64,000 nt of DNA from Haematobia irritans (GCF_050003625.1 NC_134397.1:68360669-68424668), one strand, 5' to 3'. Counted from the stretch's first letter, positions 1-12,884 are shown. A program made the numbers and translations. Notes: a model not told the origin generated them from the sequence alone.

Positions 1-1509
1 TTATGATTTTTTGCGATTAAGTTGGTTGTAAATCAGCTTATATACCCATCGTCATAAATTGATCAAATCATCCAAACCGGCAAAACATCTTTGCTAAAAA
101 AAAAACAAAAACCATCGATTACTAAATAGATTTGTGCAAATAAAAAGGACAGAAAGATCGGCCTGGCCGAATCCTAAGTACCCAACACCATGGAGAACTT
201 ATAATGAGGACTGATCAATAACATATTACATAAACATCTGGACCTATTTTAGATATGGGCGTAAAATGGTTTGAGTCGGTTACTATCAGGAATTTAGCAG
301 ATTACAAAAATTAATTTTGTGATTGATACTATCATTTTCGAGGTTAGAGCAATTTCGTGATTGAATTAGATTTCTTGTGTATGTATTAACAAATTCATGG
401 TCGGGTCAAGTATCCGACCAAATAATCATTAACGAAGGTACGGGGGGCCTGGGGAGGCTAACCCCCACAAAATGTTTATTTGTATAACTTATTAAACTAT
501 TTACAAAAATCGGGTGATAATTAGCCTCTCTGCTTAAATATCTTAGTTTCTCCAAAGCAAATAATCCCAAAATACAACATATCGCTTTAAAATGTTAGAG
601 TATTAATTTTTATCAATATCTCATTGTTGTTAAACGTTACACAAGAATTACACAATGTTTGGGAAAATTTGCTATTGATTTACGTATGGACTTACGTCAA
701 AATTTGCAATAGAAAGTGCAATTGTGTTGGTTTCAGCACTCTGGGAATCAAATTAGCCTCTCCCAATCAAAATAATAGTCTACCACAAGTGTATATCTCC
801 ACTCATATCTTAAAAAAATAAAAGGGAAACATGTGTTTTCGAGGTTTCGATCTGGAAGAATTTACGCGTAGAATTGCTGGCAACTTCAGTTATTTTATTT
901 TGTGTTAAATTTCCACGATGTTGTATTCTATATTTTTAACGTATGTGGTGTTGGCATATTCCTCGAAACTAATAAAAAAAATAATATTACATTACATTAA
1001 TAAGGATAAATATTTGCTCAAAACCATCTCACCATTTCCGTTCTTTTTCCAAACCCATCTCACCATTTCCGTTCAAATTATCCTGGTTTTCCAGCTCTTC
1101 ACAAGAATAAAATAAGTTTTTAATTTGATTTGTGAATTCTTTTGACATTTGATAGAATTTCAAATAATATTCGGGCTTCACAACCGAATGTAAAAATGTA
1201 CTTACAAATTCTATTCCCACCATCAACAGTTGGTGCTCATTACTGAATAATTGTTTGATTAACTACTTCATGCCAGTTGTGATAATCATTGGAGTATTTT
1301 TTTATTGTAGACCAATAGTGTTGGTTGACACAACCATGTACTCAGACTAGAAACTATCTTTCCGTCCGAAGCACTTTCAATCGTTCTAGGGAAAAGTATA
1401 CTTATTGCAAATACTGATTTTTTGGTGACCCAAATGAAAATGGGTTAGAAGAACGAACTTTTTACTGCTATAATGGAATTCCAACCAAACTGTTTTCTGT
1501 GTGTATAAG
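1..1509. other. Unassigned AT-rich non-coding sequence with small repeat remnants
   Basis: No gene is supported here. Three short repeat traces are visible. Positions 145-200 resemble the outer end of a DINE-1-like element (a CGGCCTGGCCGAATC motif). Positions 309-370 match the AATTAATT-rich MITE also seen near 15700. Positions 1020-1075 hold a roughly 32-bp direct duplication around CTCACCATTTCCGTTC. ORFs of about 65 codons occur on both strands but show no recognisable domain. Confidence 0.5.
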
Positions 1510-1999
1510 TCTATATAGGTCCATAATTATATATAGCCCCAATACAAACCGATTTAAAGATTTGGTTGAAGATCAGGTTGAAATTCAGTACGTTGTGTTA
1601 GTATGTGGCCTCTAGCAACCATGCAAAAATTGGTCCACATTGGTCCATAATTATATATAGCCCATATAAACCGATTCCCATATAAACCCGCTTGCTAAAA
1701 TTTGGTCTAATCACCCAAAAATGGGACCATATAGGTTTGTAATTCTACATAGCCCCCATATAAACCGACCCTCTCTTTTATCGCCCAAAAATTCATACCG
1801 GTCAAGAACTGAATTGTATAGGTTTTAAACCTACCTTTTTTGCCTAATATATACCCCTTATGGACAAACTTCAAATTTAGAAGACGATGTTAAAGAGTTT
1901 TAAGATACCTTGCCATCGGCAAGTATTACCACAACCCAAATCATTCGATTGTGGATGCCAGTCTTTAGTAGAAGTTTCTACGCAATCCATGGTGGAGGG
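1510..1999 (+). mobile_element. DINE-1-like element A1, left part
   Basis: This is a degraded type-A element with diverged 153-bp repeat units (ATAGCCCCCATATAAACCGA and relatives), followed by the terminal module with GATACCTTGCCATCGGCAAG. It stops at a hAT-type insertion at 2000 and resumes at 4230. The GTCY-rich head is missing. Confidence 0.65.
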
Positions 2000-2774
2000 C
2001 AGGGCTGTGGAGTCGGAGTCTGAAGATTTTGCTGGAGTCGGAGTCGGAGTCATATAAATTTTGCTCGACTTCGACTCCGGCGAAACAAAATTTGAACAAC
2101 ACTTCGTAACTTTGTAACTAAAGAAATATTTCGACAAATTAGATTCGATTGGGATTTTTAATCAAATAACGAAAAACTATGTAATGGATTTTAGGCTATT
2201 CAAAGTGTATTTATATGGGTGAAATTCACGGTGATATAAAAAGTAGCTTTTACTAGAAAATGGGCTGAATTGATCAATTGTACAGTCCATTTGTAACATA
2301 TTAAACTATCGAATTTTCACCCTATATATGCTCTTGATAAAGGTAAAATTTTGAGGCAATATAGCTGTAGAACCTAACATTCTTAATTTTTGGCAGGCAT
2401 GTCGAGTTCGAAGATGGATCATACAGGACAATTTTGTGATATAGCACCTATATATAAACCCATCTCCGATTTGTTTTAAGAAATTTTTCCCAGTCTAAAG
2501 TTATCATAAGATTTGTCAGAAATGTTGAGTTATTTGAGATTCATAAATAAATGCGGAAATTTCCCGTCGGCCCAGATTTTGTATATGAAGATAATTACTT
2601 GAGAAATCTCCCTATACACCCGATGTCCTTGGAAGCTGTAATTTTAAATTTGGCAGAGGTCAACGTACCATCTGAGGCGGTCTTTTGAGAGAATGCTTGT
2701 TTCATCAAAGCCACTCGAACTTCTTTACATTAAAGTAATGGCCTCTAATGTCCATAACTGATATATCGGTCTTA

Positions 2775-4052
2775 ACAGGTTGGCTGATAAGTCCCCGGTC
2801 TAACAAAGAAAAACACATTTCTTTGTCAAAATTCGTTTTTATTATTCAACATAGTTCCCTTCAAGAGCGATACAACGATTATAACAACCTTCCAATTTTT
2901 TGATACCTTCGGTTTTGCCTCAAAATAGGCCTCAGTTTCGGCGATCACCTCTTCATTGCAGCCAAATTTTTTTCCCTGCGAGCATCCTTTTGAGGTCTGA
3001 GAACAAGAAAAAGTCGCTGGGGGCCAGATCTGGAGAATACGGTGGGTGGGGAAGCAATTCGAAGCCCAATTCATGAATTTTTGCCATCGTTCTCAATGAC
3101 TTGTGGCACGGTGCGTTGTCTTGGTGGAACAACACTTTTTTTCTTCTTCATATGGGGCCGTTTTGCCGCGATTTCGACCTTCAAACGCTCCAATAACGCC
3201 ATATAATAGTCACTGTTGATGGTTTTGCCCTTCTCAAGATAGTCGATAAAAATTATTCTATGCGCATCCCAAAAAACTGAGGCCATTACTTTGCCAGCGG
3301 ACTTTTGAGTCTTTCCACGCTTCGGAGACGGTTCACCGGTCGCTGTCCACTCAGCCGACTGTCGATTGCACTCAGGAGTGTAGTGATGGAGCCATGTTTC
3401 ATCCATTTTCACATATCGACGGAGAAACTCGGGTGTATTACGAGTTACCAGCTGCAAACACCCCTCAGAATCACCAACACGTTGTTGTTTTTGGTCAAAT
3501 GTGAGCTCGCGCGGCACCCATTTTGCACAGAGCTTCCGCATATCCAAATATTGATGAATGATATGACCAATACGTTCCTTTGATATCTTTAAAGCCTCTG
3601 CTATCTCGATCAACTTCATTTTACGGTCATTCAAAATCATTTTGTGGATTTTTTTGATGTTTTCGTCGGTAACCACCTCTTTCGGGCGTCCACTGCGTTC
3701 ACCGTCCTCCGTGCTTATTTCACCACGCTTGAATTTTGCTTACCAATCAATTATTGTTGATTTCCCTGGGGCAGAGTCCGGAAACTCATTATCAAGCCAA
3801 GTTTTTGCTTCCACCGTATTTTTTCACTTCAGAAAACAGTATTTTATCAAAATACGAAATTCCTTTTTTTCCATTTTTTCACAATAACAAAAGTTGCTTC
3901 ACAAAAGACGCTCTATCTCACAAACTAATTGACTTACAAACGTCAAATTTTGACACGAATCATTTGAAGGTTGGTACTATATAAAAATATTATGCATTTA
4001 TTACTAGCGACGCCATCTATGTGTCAGACCGGGGACTTATCAGCCAACCTGT
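2775..4052 (-). mobile_element. Himar1-like mariner (irritans subfamily), 1278 bp
   Basis: The terminal inverted repeats are about 27 bp, starting ACAGGTTGGCTGATAAGTCC and perfectly matched in their outer part at both ends. TA dinucleotides flank them (2773-2774 and 4053-4054), as expected for IS630-Tc1-mariner insertion. From memory the repeat is the same as in Himar1 of the horn fly. The element is full length but its transposase is broken. It sits inside the hAT-type element. Confidence 0.93.
2842..3874 (-). pseudogene. Broken mariner transposase (Himar1-like)
   Basis: A functional copy would be a DD34D cut-and-paste transposase of about 348 residues acting in the nucleus on the mariner ends. 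The ATG is at 3874 (MEKKEFRILIKYCFLK) and the TAA at 2842-2844. The helix-turn-helix region (KMKLIEIAEALKISKERIGH) is clear. Catalytic Asp residues are seen in MDETW, HQDNAPCH and LAPSDFFLF. The copy is dead: there are two nonsense codons near the N-terminus (after CFLK and after TIIDW). A one-base insertion in the T-run near 3137 shifts frame after HMKKKK. A second frameshift lies near 2970, before the C-terminal FGCNEEVIAETEAYFEAKPK. Identity to Himar1 is judged by eye. Confidence 0.92.
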
Positions 4053-4229
4053 TATATCGGTCTATTTTTGGAACACTACACCTTAAAATTACAATTGGAA
4101 TACTGTTAAAATGATATTTAGGTACACCACCTGTAGTCGACTTCAAAGTCGGAGTCGAGGCTAATAAGAAATGCTGGAGCCGGAGCCGGAGCCGGAGTCG
4201 AGCACAATTGACTCGACTCCACAGCCCTG

Positions 4230-4283
4230 GTGGAGGGTACATAAGATTCGGCCTGGTCGAACTTACGGCCGTATATATTTGTT
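4230..4283 (+). mobile_element. DINE-1-like element A1, right end
   Basis: This is the continuation of the element broken at 1999. It holds GTGGAGGGTACATAAGATTC followed by the terminal CGGCCTGGTCGAACTTACGG and the TATATATTTGTT end. GGTGGAGGGTA is the subterminal inverted partner of the ACCCTCCACC found at the other end of complete copies. Confidence 0.75.
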
Positions 4284-5698
4284 CAATATGTGTTGCAAAA
4301 TCACGGGAACGAACAATGGTAGGAGAAATTATTCACATTTAAATGTTAAAAGCCCTCCATAACGATAGGTAGATTTGTAGTTTTCAAGCCAAATATAAAG
4401 TACACAACATTTTAATTTCATCACCCATAACTTTATTTCTACATGCAATATATCAAAATGCTTTTGTAAGCCTATACATAATAAAACCAACTGTCACTGC
4501 ATGCAGACAAGAAATATGACCACCTTCTAGATTGAAATGTTATTTTTTGATAGGGAGAAAACAAAATTTTTTGCCAATTTTTTTTTCACTATTGGTTTAA
4601 GAAAGGCCCCCATACAAATCTACCAGCACCACTGGAATTGTGCTATTGAAGCAATATTGAAACTTGAGGAAATCCTTAACTTGGTGGGCCATATTTTGCG
4701 AATGCATCTAATTTCATTATGGATCCCATGGATTGTGAGTAAATACTTAGAGAGACAACTAAGAATTAAGTCAGGCAAGTAAGGTGCATGAAACAAGTGG
4801 ACACGGTCATAGACTGTTGCCCCTACATTGTATCTACAGTCGCCATTTGACGATGACTGATGTGCCAAATGGTAAGCAATTTTATTGCTAAACATCACAA
4901 AAATCTGTCGACATCATTGCATTTTGATTTTTAATTCATTTATGCTTGCAGCATTTTGTTGCAAACAAAATTCCACAAATACTGCATTGGAATTTTCGCC
5001 CCAATAACAGCTGGATGTGGAACTTTGTTTTGTACCTGCTGTTACGATATGGGACCGCTGGTGTTGGATGTCATGTTGCTAACGGCCAACGCCATCTCAG
5101 TCCGAGCAAACAAAAAACTACCTCAGAACCTGTTCAGTATAGCCTTTAAGCCATTGTTTTAATCATCTTCATTAAGTTGACGTTTGGTACCGAGTGGAAG
5201 GAGTGATGTCAGCCTGATTGAGCATTAAGGTGCTGATCAAAAAAAGGCGCTAATGCTTCTACGCTTAAGTTTTTAAAGTTTGTAAATATTTCAAGTATTT
5301 CTGTTCAAATTTGTTGCCACAGTATTTTCAAATTGATATTGTACAGAAGATACAGAAGATGTACAGGAAAATAACAGATGAAATCATGCTATTCCAAAGT
5401 GCTGTGCTAATGAATGGAAACACTCTATGATCGGTTAATAAAAAAAGTTCGGATAAAACAATTTGTTTTTGTTCTGAAGATTCATCGACCGTGATGTCCG
5501 ATTTAGGGAAAATTGTTTTTGTAGGGATTTTTCCTAAAATTACTACAAATGTACAGAATTTTATTCTTTTTCCGCATTTTACTAACGCTTTACAAAAAAA
5601 AGTATGCATTCACTCAATATTTCCGGTGGCAAAAGCCTTACTAATTCAAGAGAATCAACAAAATTTTTCTTGAAACTGCGACACAATTTCATAAAAAA
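4284..5698. other. Unassigned sequence with one exon-like ORF
   Basis: No repeat is recognised. An open frame on + runs from 4935 to the stop at 5160-5162 and contains a hydrophobic, Cys-rich stretch (IGIFAPITAGCGTLFCTCCY). It follows a good splice-acceptor-like tract (TTCATTTATGCTTGCAG, ending 4951), and GTAAGC at 4872 could be a donor 80 bp upstream. However, the in-frame codon at 4858-4860 is a stop if that intron is used. No family is recognised. It may be a decayed exon or chance. Confidence 0.25.
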
Positions 5699-6960
<1,262 letters not shown>

Positions 6961-6978
6961 TCTGAAACTAAATTAAAA

Positions 6979-7345
6979 CAAGTAAATACAGCCGAAAGTC
7001 CGAGCAGACCGAATCTTATGTACCCTCCGTCATGGATTGCACACAAAGACACACTGAAGACGGTCATCAACAATCGTATTATTCGGTAACAGTTGTGGTA
7101 ACAGTTGCCAATGGAAAGGTGTCTTTAGGTTTCTTAAAATTGTCTAAACTTGGTACATAAAAAAAGAAGATTAACTACCTATACAATCGGTTTATATAGA
7201 AGTGTCTATAATTATAGAGTTATATAATTATGGACCGATATCTACCAATTTTTGCGTGGTTGTTAGAGGGCATACACTAATGCCACGTACCAAATTTCAA
7301 CCGAATCGTATAAAATTTGTACGCCATGACGCACCAGAAGTAAAA
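6979..7345 (-). mobile_element. DINE-1-like type A fragment (A2)
   Basis: It begins with ACAAGTAAATACAGCCGAAA, a diverged version of the CAAGTATATACGGCCGTAAG terminus. The terminal module follows (ACCCTCCGTCATGGATTGC), and then part of one 153-bp unit (TATGGACCGATATCTACC, CCAAATTTCAACCGAATCG). It is truncated before the GTCY core. Confidence 0.6.
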
Positions 7346-7382
7346 TCATATAGTTGCTGTTGTAATAGTTTTAAATGTAATT

Positions 7383-7720
7383 TCATCCAATTTGTTCAAT
7401 GCTTTGGTACTTCAGCTGGTGTCCAGATCTAAGAACTCTGACACAAGGGTGGGGTGCGTCCAGAGTGATCTGGTGGTGAGGTTTAGCTGGGCAAGGTTTA
7501 GCTGGGCAAGCGAAAAGGTGACGAGTGTCATGTGGCCCTTGGTTACAGATGGGACACACGTCAGCTACGCTGCTATCAATCACTGATAGGTAGGAATTAA
7601 GGCGGCTCCACTTGCCTGATTTTAATTGGGCAAAAACCACTCTAGTCTGCCTTGGGAGGTCTCTTTCCTCCGGTGCTATGGGCGGTGGTCGGACTCCGAG
7701 AACAGAATTAACCTTTTAGC
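7383..7720 (-). pseudogene. C-terminal fragment of a jockey-type LINE reverse transcriptase protein
   Basis: The minus-strand frame 7383-7640 reads FAQLKSGKWSRLNSYLSVID then CPICNQGPHDTRHLFACP. The motif has the Cys-Cys-His-Cys spacing and wording seen at the extreme C-terminus of jockey-clade LINE ORF2 proteins. Upstream on the same strand (7640-7720) the related RPPPIAPEERDLPRQTRV segment continues in another frame. No reverse transcriptase core remains. A direct duplication of about 18 bp (GTTTAGCTGGGCAAG repeated, 7481-7510) encodes PAKPCPAKP and is an oddity of this copy. It is unrelated to the LINE at 44964. Confidence 0.65.
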
Positions 7721-8206
7721 TTCTCACCGCTTCAGCTACAGTATCCTCATGAATACTGTTCAGACCTGTCTGATATGCTGCCTGATCTAGAGGCTCACTT
7801 TTGCAACGCTGGATCTTAGGCTCTAGAAGGTGAATATCAAACCTTACATTCCTGGGTGGAGTTTGCTTATCCACAAGGTGGAGATTTGGATGACAACTTC
7901 AATAGCAACCCAGGAGGTACTGATTTGACAACATGTAATTGTGTCGACTCATCGGGATGATCTTGGTCTCCGCATAAAGGTGATCCAGGGGTGTACTGCG
8001 GAGACATCCTTCTTTGTCAAAATCATGTAGTGATATCACGTATTGAATTTCAATCTCATCGGATGAAATTTGCTCATTCACGAAGCTCTGGAGTTCAAAT
8101 CGGTTAAGTATGGACCGATATCAACCTATGGTTGCTGTACCAATGGTTCAATCGCATCGAATGGATTTATTCCTTATAGAGACTCCTATATATTATATAT
8201 TATTAT
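7721..8206. other. Unassigned, probably decayed element sequence
   Basis: Higher GC than its surroundings, possibly the continuation of the LINE remnant at 7383-7720, but no domain can be read. No gene is supported. Confidence 0.35.
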
Positions 8207-8983
8207 TATAGCCTCCACCATAGGATATATATTAACTTTGTCATTCCGTTTGTAACACATCGAAATATTGCTCTAAGACCCCTTAAAGTCGATCTGAGCA
8301 TGTCCGTCCGTCCGTCCGTCTGTTGAAATCACGCTAACTTCCGAACGAAACAAGCTATCGACTTGAAACTTGGCACAAGTAGTTGTTATTGGTGTAGGTC
8401 AGATGGTATCGCAAACGGATATTTGAAATTTGGTGCGTGGTGGTAGTATATGATATTTAACAACCATGCCAAAAGTGGTCCATATCAGTTCATAATCATA
8501 TATAGCCCCCATACAAACTGATCCCGAGATTTGGTTTTGGAGCCTCTTGGAGGAGCAAATTTCATCCGAGTTGAAATTTGGTACATTGTGCTAGTATATG
8601 GCCGTTAACAACCATGCCTAACTAGGTTCAAATCGGTCTATAGTTATATATAGCCCTCAGATAAATCGATCCCCAATCACACAAAAATTGGTCCATATCA
8701 AGTTCACAATTCTACGAGTATATAGCCCCCATAAAAGCGACCCCCATATTTCCATGTCGATTCGTAATTATTTGTAGACTTACCTATACATAACTCTTTT
8801 CTCTGATATATACTACGTATGGACTAACTCACAATTTAGAAAACTGTGTTAAGAAGTTTTAAGATACCACAACCCAAGTAATTCGATTGTGGATAAGAGT
8901 CTTTCGTAGAAATTTCTACGCGATCCATGGTGGAGGGTACATAAGATTCGGCCTGGCCGAACTTACGGCCGTATATACCTGTT
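8207..8983 (+). mobile_element. DINE-1-like type A element A3, short
   Basis: It starts with TATAGCCTCCACCATAGG and shows the core TCATTCCGTTTGTAACACAT and the GTCCGTCC tract at 8300. About three diverged 153-bp units follow, then the terminal module with CCATGGTGGAGGGTACATAA and a CGGCCGTATATACCTG end. It lacks the 29-bp minisatellite found in longer copies. The subterminal inverted repeats CCTCCACCAT and ATGGTGGAGG are both present. Confidence 0.75.
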
Positions 8984-9034
8984 TTTATTTAATTTTACCA
9001 CAAACGATCTCATTTTCATATGGCGCTGAAGACA

Positions 9035-9235
9035 TTTTGAAACTTATTTTTTTTTTGCTTCGTGCTATGGAATTTTCTTTAACTAGTGAAAAATAAATTA
9101 TTTCTAAAAAATTTTCTTGAATTTGTAGAAAAATATTTACTTATTTTTTTTTTGCTATCAGCGTTGGTAATACAGTTTAGGTAAAATTAACCTATATTTT
9201 CGTTGAAAGTCGGAACACTTTTTTTGAGTGTATAT
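9035..9235 (+). repeat. 3' fragment of MITE family F1
   Basis: It matches the right third of the MITE at 39783-40287: TTTAACTAGTGAAAAATAAA, GTAGAAAAATATTTACTTAT, and AGCGTTGGTAATACAGTTTA. It ends with TTTTTTTGAGTGTAT, which resembles the ACACTCAAA-type terminus of the family. Confidence 0.6.
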
Positions 9236-10346
9236 CAGTTGATCCTATTTTCAACTTAACCTTAACCTAATAAATTGTGTGTTTGTCCCCAAAACATATG
9301 GTCCAACTTTATCGAACCATACATCGGTACAGACACACAAATCTCTACTACAATATGCACAAGTCCTAGTAAGCGCAACATTTTTTTGCACAACTTATTA
9401 TTTTCAATTGAAATAGAATTTGTTTTTGAGACACTGTGACTCATATCCATTGACTAATGTCTCCATAGGTTGGTTATGGAGCTTTTTTTGATTTTTACTA
9501 TTGTTACGTTGTTGTTTTCCATCACACAGACAATTTCTAGTTTTGTCCATTATTTCGTTCATCTCAATAAGGGAGCTTGTAATGGTCATCACATATATGT
9601 CTGCTAGTGCCACTACAAGTCCGTACAACAAGCCAGACATACTGCGGCAAAATGTGAAACAAATTCATCGTTGAATGGCTGCTGACAACATAGCCTTAGG
9701 TGTTGCTAGCAGTTGTTACTCGGAGGATTGCTAGTCGCCATTGCCATAGCCACCAACACAATCGCCACAACCAGAAGCACTGAGCTAGTCGGTCAAATTA
9801 AAGACGCCTATTGAGGAGGTTGTGGACGTGGTTGTGTTCCATGTTGTCAACATTTTTTACAATTCGTGTTGCATCAGTTAAATAAAGTGTGAATATTCAA
9901 AATATTTTATATCCTCAAATGGTAGAGAGGTAATTAATTTTTACAAAAATGGCTCTTTCGATGGGAAAACTTATTGGGAAAAATCGTACAACCAAAAGAT
10001 GTTGATAATTAGTTGCATCGTCAATGGTTGCTAGAGTTTGATTCTAGGAAATTGTTTGCCACCAATGTAACTTTGTTGCACACACACACGCGCGAATACT
10101 GCTGATGTTTGCTATTAGGTGCGTTTACGCATGAAGTTTGTTTGCTAAGTCTTTTGTTTGGTTAGACCATCTGTTTGTGCTCGGGAAGAAAAACGTTATT
10201 GCGTATGATTTTGTATATGGTTGTGATCAAAATTAGATATTCCTATAAAATAAGGATTTTATCGATTATACTCAGCTTACGATGATTGTAAATTATGTAA
10301 TATATGCACAAATATTAAATATGTATGGATTGTTGAAACTTTTTTT
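9236..10346. other. Unassigned, apparently single-copy sequence
   Basis: No repeat family or protein domain is recognised. ORFs such as 9404-9640 on the minus strand (78 codons) have no known motif. A short CA/CG run lies at 10078-10092. It may be intronic or intergenic host sequence. Confidence 0.4.
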
Positions 10347-10887
10347 GTACCTCGCACAGGGTATAATAACTTTGATGTTTAAAAAAGTGTGGCTACAAGA
10401 ACTATTGATTTTAGACCCCATAAAATATATACCGATCGACTCAGAATAACCTCTTGAGTTGATCTAGCCTTTGATGTCCGTCCGTCCATCCAAGTATTTG
10501 TTGTACGCAGGATTCCGGCTGCAATTATTTAACGATTTTGATGATATTTGGTACAAGGTATATTTTGGGCTTACTATTGAACTCGGATCAAATTTAGATA
10601 TACCTTCCATATATATGTATCGCACGAGTTTACAAAATGGGGCCATATTACGCTTATTTGCTAACCAATCGTCGTGGAATGTAATAATACCCTCCAAGTA
10701 TGCAGACTTGTGAAAATTGAAATCGCTTCAAATTTAGATATAGCTGCCATATATATGCAATGTCCGATTTTCCCAAATTCGGTCATAATATCTATCTATC
10801 GATCTTATAGAAAATTAGCAAAATATAATCTGCTATAGTACTAACGATGTTTGCAAAATTTCATCGAAAACGGTTCAGATTTAAATA
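10347..10887 (+). mobile_element. DINE-1-like type C element C1, left part
   Basis: It starts CACAGGGTATAATAACTTTG and carries the type-C core GACCCCATAAAATATATACC, CGATCGACTCAGAAT and GTCCGTCCGTCC. Array units of the form CAGATTTAGATATAGC.CCATATAT follow. It is interrupted at TA 10886-10887 by the TIR element and resumes at 13990. Confidence 0.7.
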
Positions 10888-11196
10888 CAGTAATCCCTCG
10901 ATTTACGTCGTCTTGGTTTACGTTGTTTCGATTTGCGTCGTCAAATTTTTTGTTCCATCAAACTTTGATTTACGTCGCCATTCGATTTACGTCGTCGATT
11001 TTTTTTGCCCACTTTATCAGGACGGCCTTCAATAAGTAAAGTAAGTTTCAACGACGATGACATCGTAACATTTTTTTCTGAAATTCTTACCGAAATTGTT
11101 CCGGAAACCGTTGATGCTGTGCGCCTGATATGATGCAAGACCTATCTTGAGTTTGGGATAATCTTAGACATTACTGGGAGCAGCATACATTCAAAA

Positions 11197-11504
11197 TTGC
11201 ATGTACATTTGACCGTCAAAAACATTTATTCACGTTGGATCCCCCGTAATTTGTCAAAAAGATTCGTTTCGATTGGCAGAGAGAAATGCTCCAAAAATAC
11301 GATCTCTTCGAGAAACGTCTATGATATCGTGAGAAGTGATGAACCATGGATTTTCGTGTATGAGCCCGAATGTAAACAGCAGTCTATTGTATGGAGGTTG
11401 CTCGCGAACAAAGCACTTCCAAGCAAACGAAAAACTGGACACATCACAATCGTACCACTAGAACAACGCAGAACGGTCTATTCTGAGTGGTACACAACCA
11501 TTTG
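11197..11504 (+). pseudogene. Mariner transposase pseudogene, N-terminal/central part
   Basis: The frame reads RWIPRNLSKRFVSIGREKC, VYDIVRSDEPWIFVYEPE (first catalytic Asp in RSDEPW), CKQQSIVW, then a gap, and KTGHITIVPLEQRRTVYSEW. This is typical of a DD34D mariner different from Himar1. The segment between QQSIVW and KTGH is deleted. The frame breaks at TTIC, where a DINE-1-like element is inserted, and resumes at 13506. Confidence 0.75.
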
Positions 11505-11804
11505 TTATACCCTCCACCATAGGATGGGGGTATATTAACTTTGTCATTCCGTTTGTAACACATCGAAATATTGCTCTAAGACCCCATAAAGTATATATAT
11601 TCTGGGTCGTGGTGAAATTCTGAGTCGATCTAAGCATGTCCGTCCGTCCGTCCGTCTGTCCGTCTGTCCGTCTGTCCGGCTGTCCGTCCGTCTGTGGAAA
11701 TCACGCTAACTTCCGAACGAAACAAGCTATCGACTTGAAACTTGGCACAAGTAGTTGTTATTGATGTAGGTCGGATGGTATTGAAAATCGGCCATATCGG
11801 ACCA

Positions 11805-12850
11805 CGTTTACGTATAGCCCCCATATAAACCGATCCCCAAATTTGGCTTGGGGAGCCTCCCGGAGCAGCAAAATTCATCCGATCCGGTTGAAATTTGGTA
11901 CCTGATGTTAGTATACGGCCTCTAACAACCATGCAAAAATTGGTCCATATCGGTCCATAATTATATATAGCTCCCATATAAACCGATCCCCAGATTTGAC
12001 CTCCGGAGCCTCTTGGAGGAGCAAAATTCATCCGATCCGGTTGAAATTTAGTACGTGGTCTTAGTATACGGTTTCTAACACCCATGCAAAAATTGGTCCA
12101 TGTCGGTCCATAATTATATATAGCCCCCATATAAACCGATCCCCAGATTTGACCTCCGGAGCCTCTTGGAGGGGAAAAATTCATCCGATCCGGTTGAAAT
12201 GTGGTACCTGATGTTAGTATACGGTCTCTAACAACCATGCAAAAATTGGTCCATATCGGTCCATAATTATATATAGCCCCCATATAAACCGATCCCCAGA
12301 TTTGACCTCCGGAGCCTCTTGGAGGGGCAAAATTCATCCGATCCTGTTGAAATTTGGTGCCTGATGTTAGTATACGGCCTCTAACAACCATGCAAAAATT
12401 GGTCCATATCGGTTCATAATTATATATAGCTCCCATATAAACTGATCCCCAGATTTGAACTCCGGAGCCTCTTGGAGGAGCAAAATTCATCCGATCCAAT
12501 TGAAATTTAGTACGTGGTGTTAGTATATAGTCTCTAACAACCATGCAAAAATTGGTCCATATCGGTTCATAATTATATATAGCCCCCATATAAACCGATC
12601 CCCAGATTTGACCTCAGGAGCCTCTTGGAGGAGCGAAATTCATCCGATCCAGTTGAAATTTGGTACATGGTGTTAGTATATGGTATCTAACAACCATGCA
12701 AAAATTGGTCCATATCGGTCCATAATTGTATATAGCAAAAGTCATCCGATGCGGTTGAAATTTGGTACATTTTGTCAATATATGGCCTCTAACAGCCATG
12801 TAAAAATTGGTCAATATCGGTCTTTAGTTATATATAGCCGATGACTTATT
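11805..12850. repeat. Array of 153-bp units inside A4
   Basis: About seven diverged units contain CATATAAACCGATCCCCAGA, TGGAGGAGCAAAATTCATCC, GTTGAAATTTGGTAC and CCATGCAAAAATTGGTCCA. Because 153 is divisible by three, frames stay open through the array. The minus strand has a 319-codon ORF (11630-12589) of repeated 51-residue blocks, which I do not regard as a gene. Confidence 0.9.
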
Positions 12851-12884
12851 ACACAAAAATTGATCCATATCGCCAAAAATAATC

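Larger units (their letters stand above)
2000..4229. mobile_element. Non-autonomous hAT-type element interrupted by a mariner
   Basis: The inverted ends are CAGGGCTGTGGAGTCGGAG at 2000 and its complement ending at 4229 (about 15 bp perfect, then diverging). An 8-bp duplication GTGGAGGG flanks it (1992-1999 and 4230-4237), which is the hAT signature. Removing the mariner (2775-4052 plus one TA) leaves about 950 bp. No transposase is recognisable, so it is non-autonomous. GGAGTCGGAGTC and GGAGCCGGAGCC tracts lie just inside the ends. The flanking DINE-1-like sequence continues seamlessly on both sides, which confirms the boundaries. Confidence 0.85.

Noticed and set aside
11630..12589. 319-codon ORF on the minus strand as a repeat-protein gene
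   Set aside because: It is a read-through of the 153-bp array; the unit length is a multiple of three and both strands are open in similar arrays. No start context, domain or codon constraint is visible.
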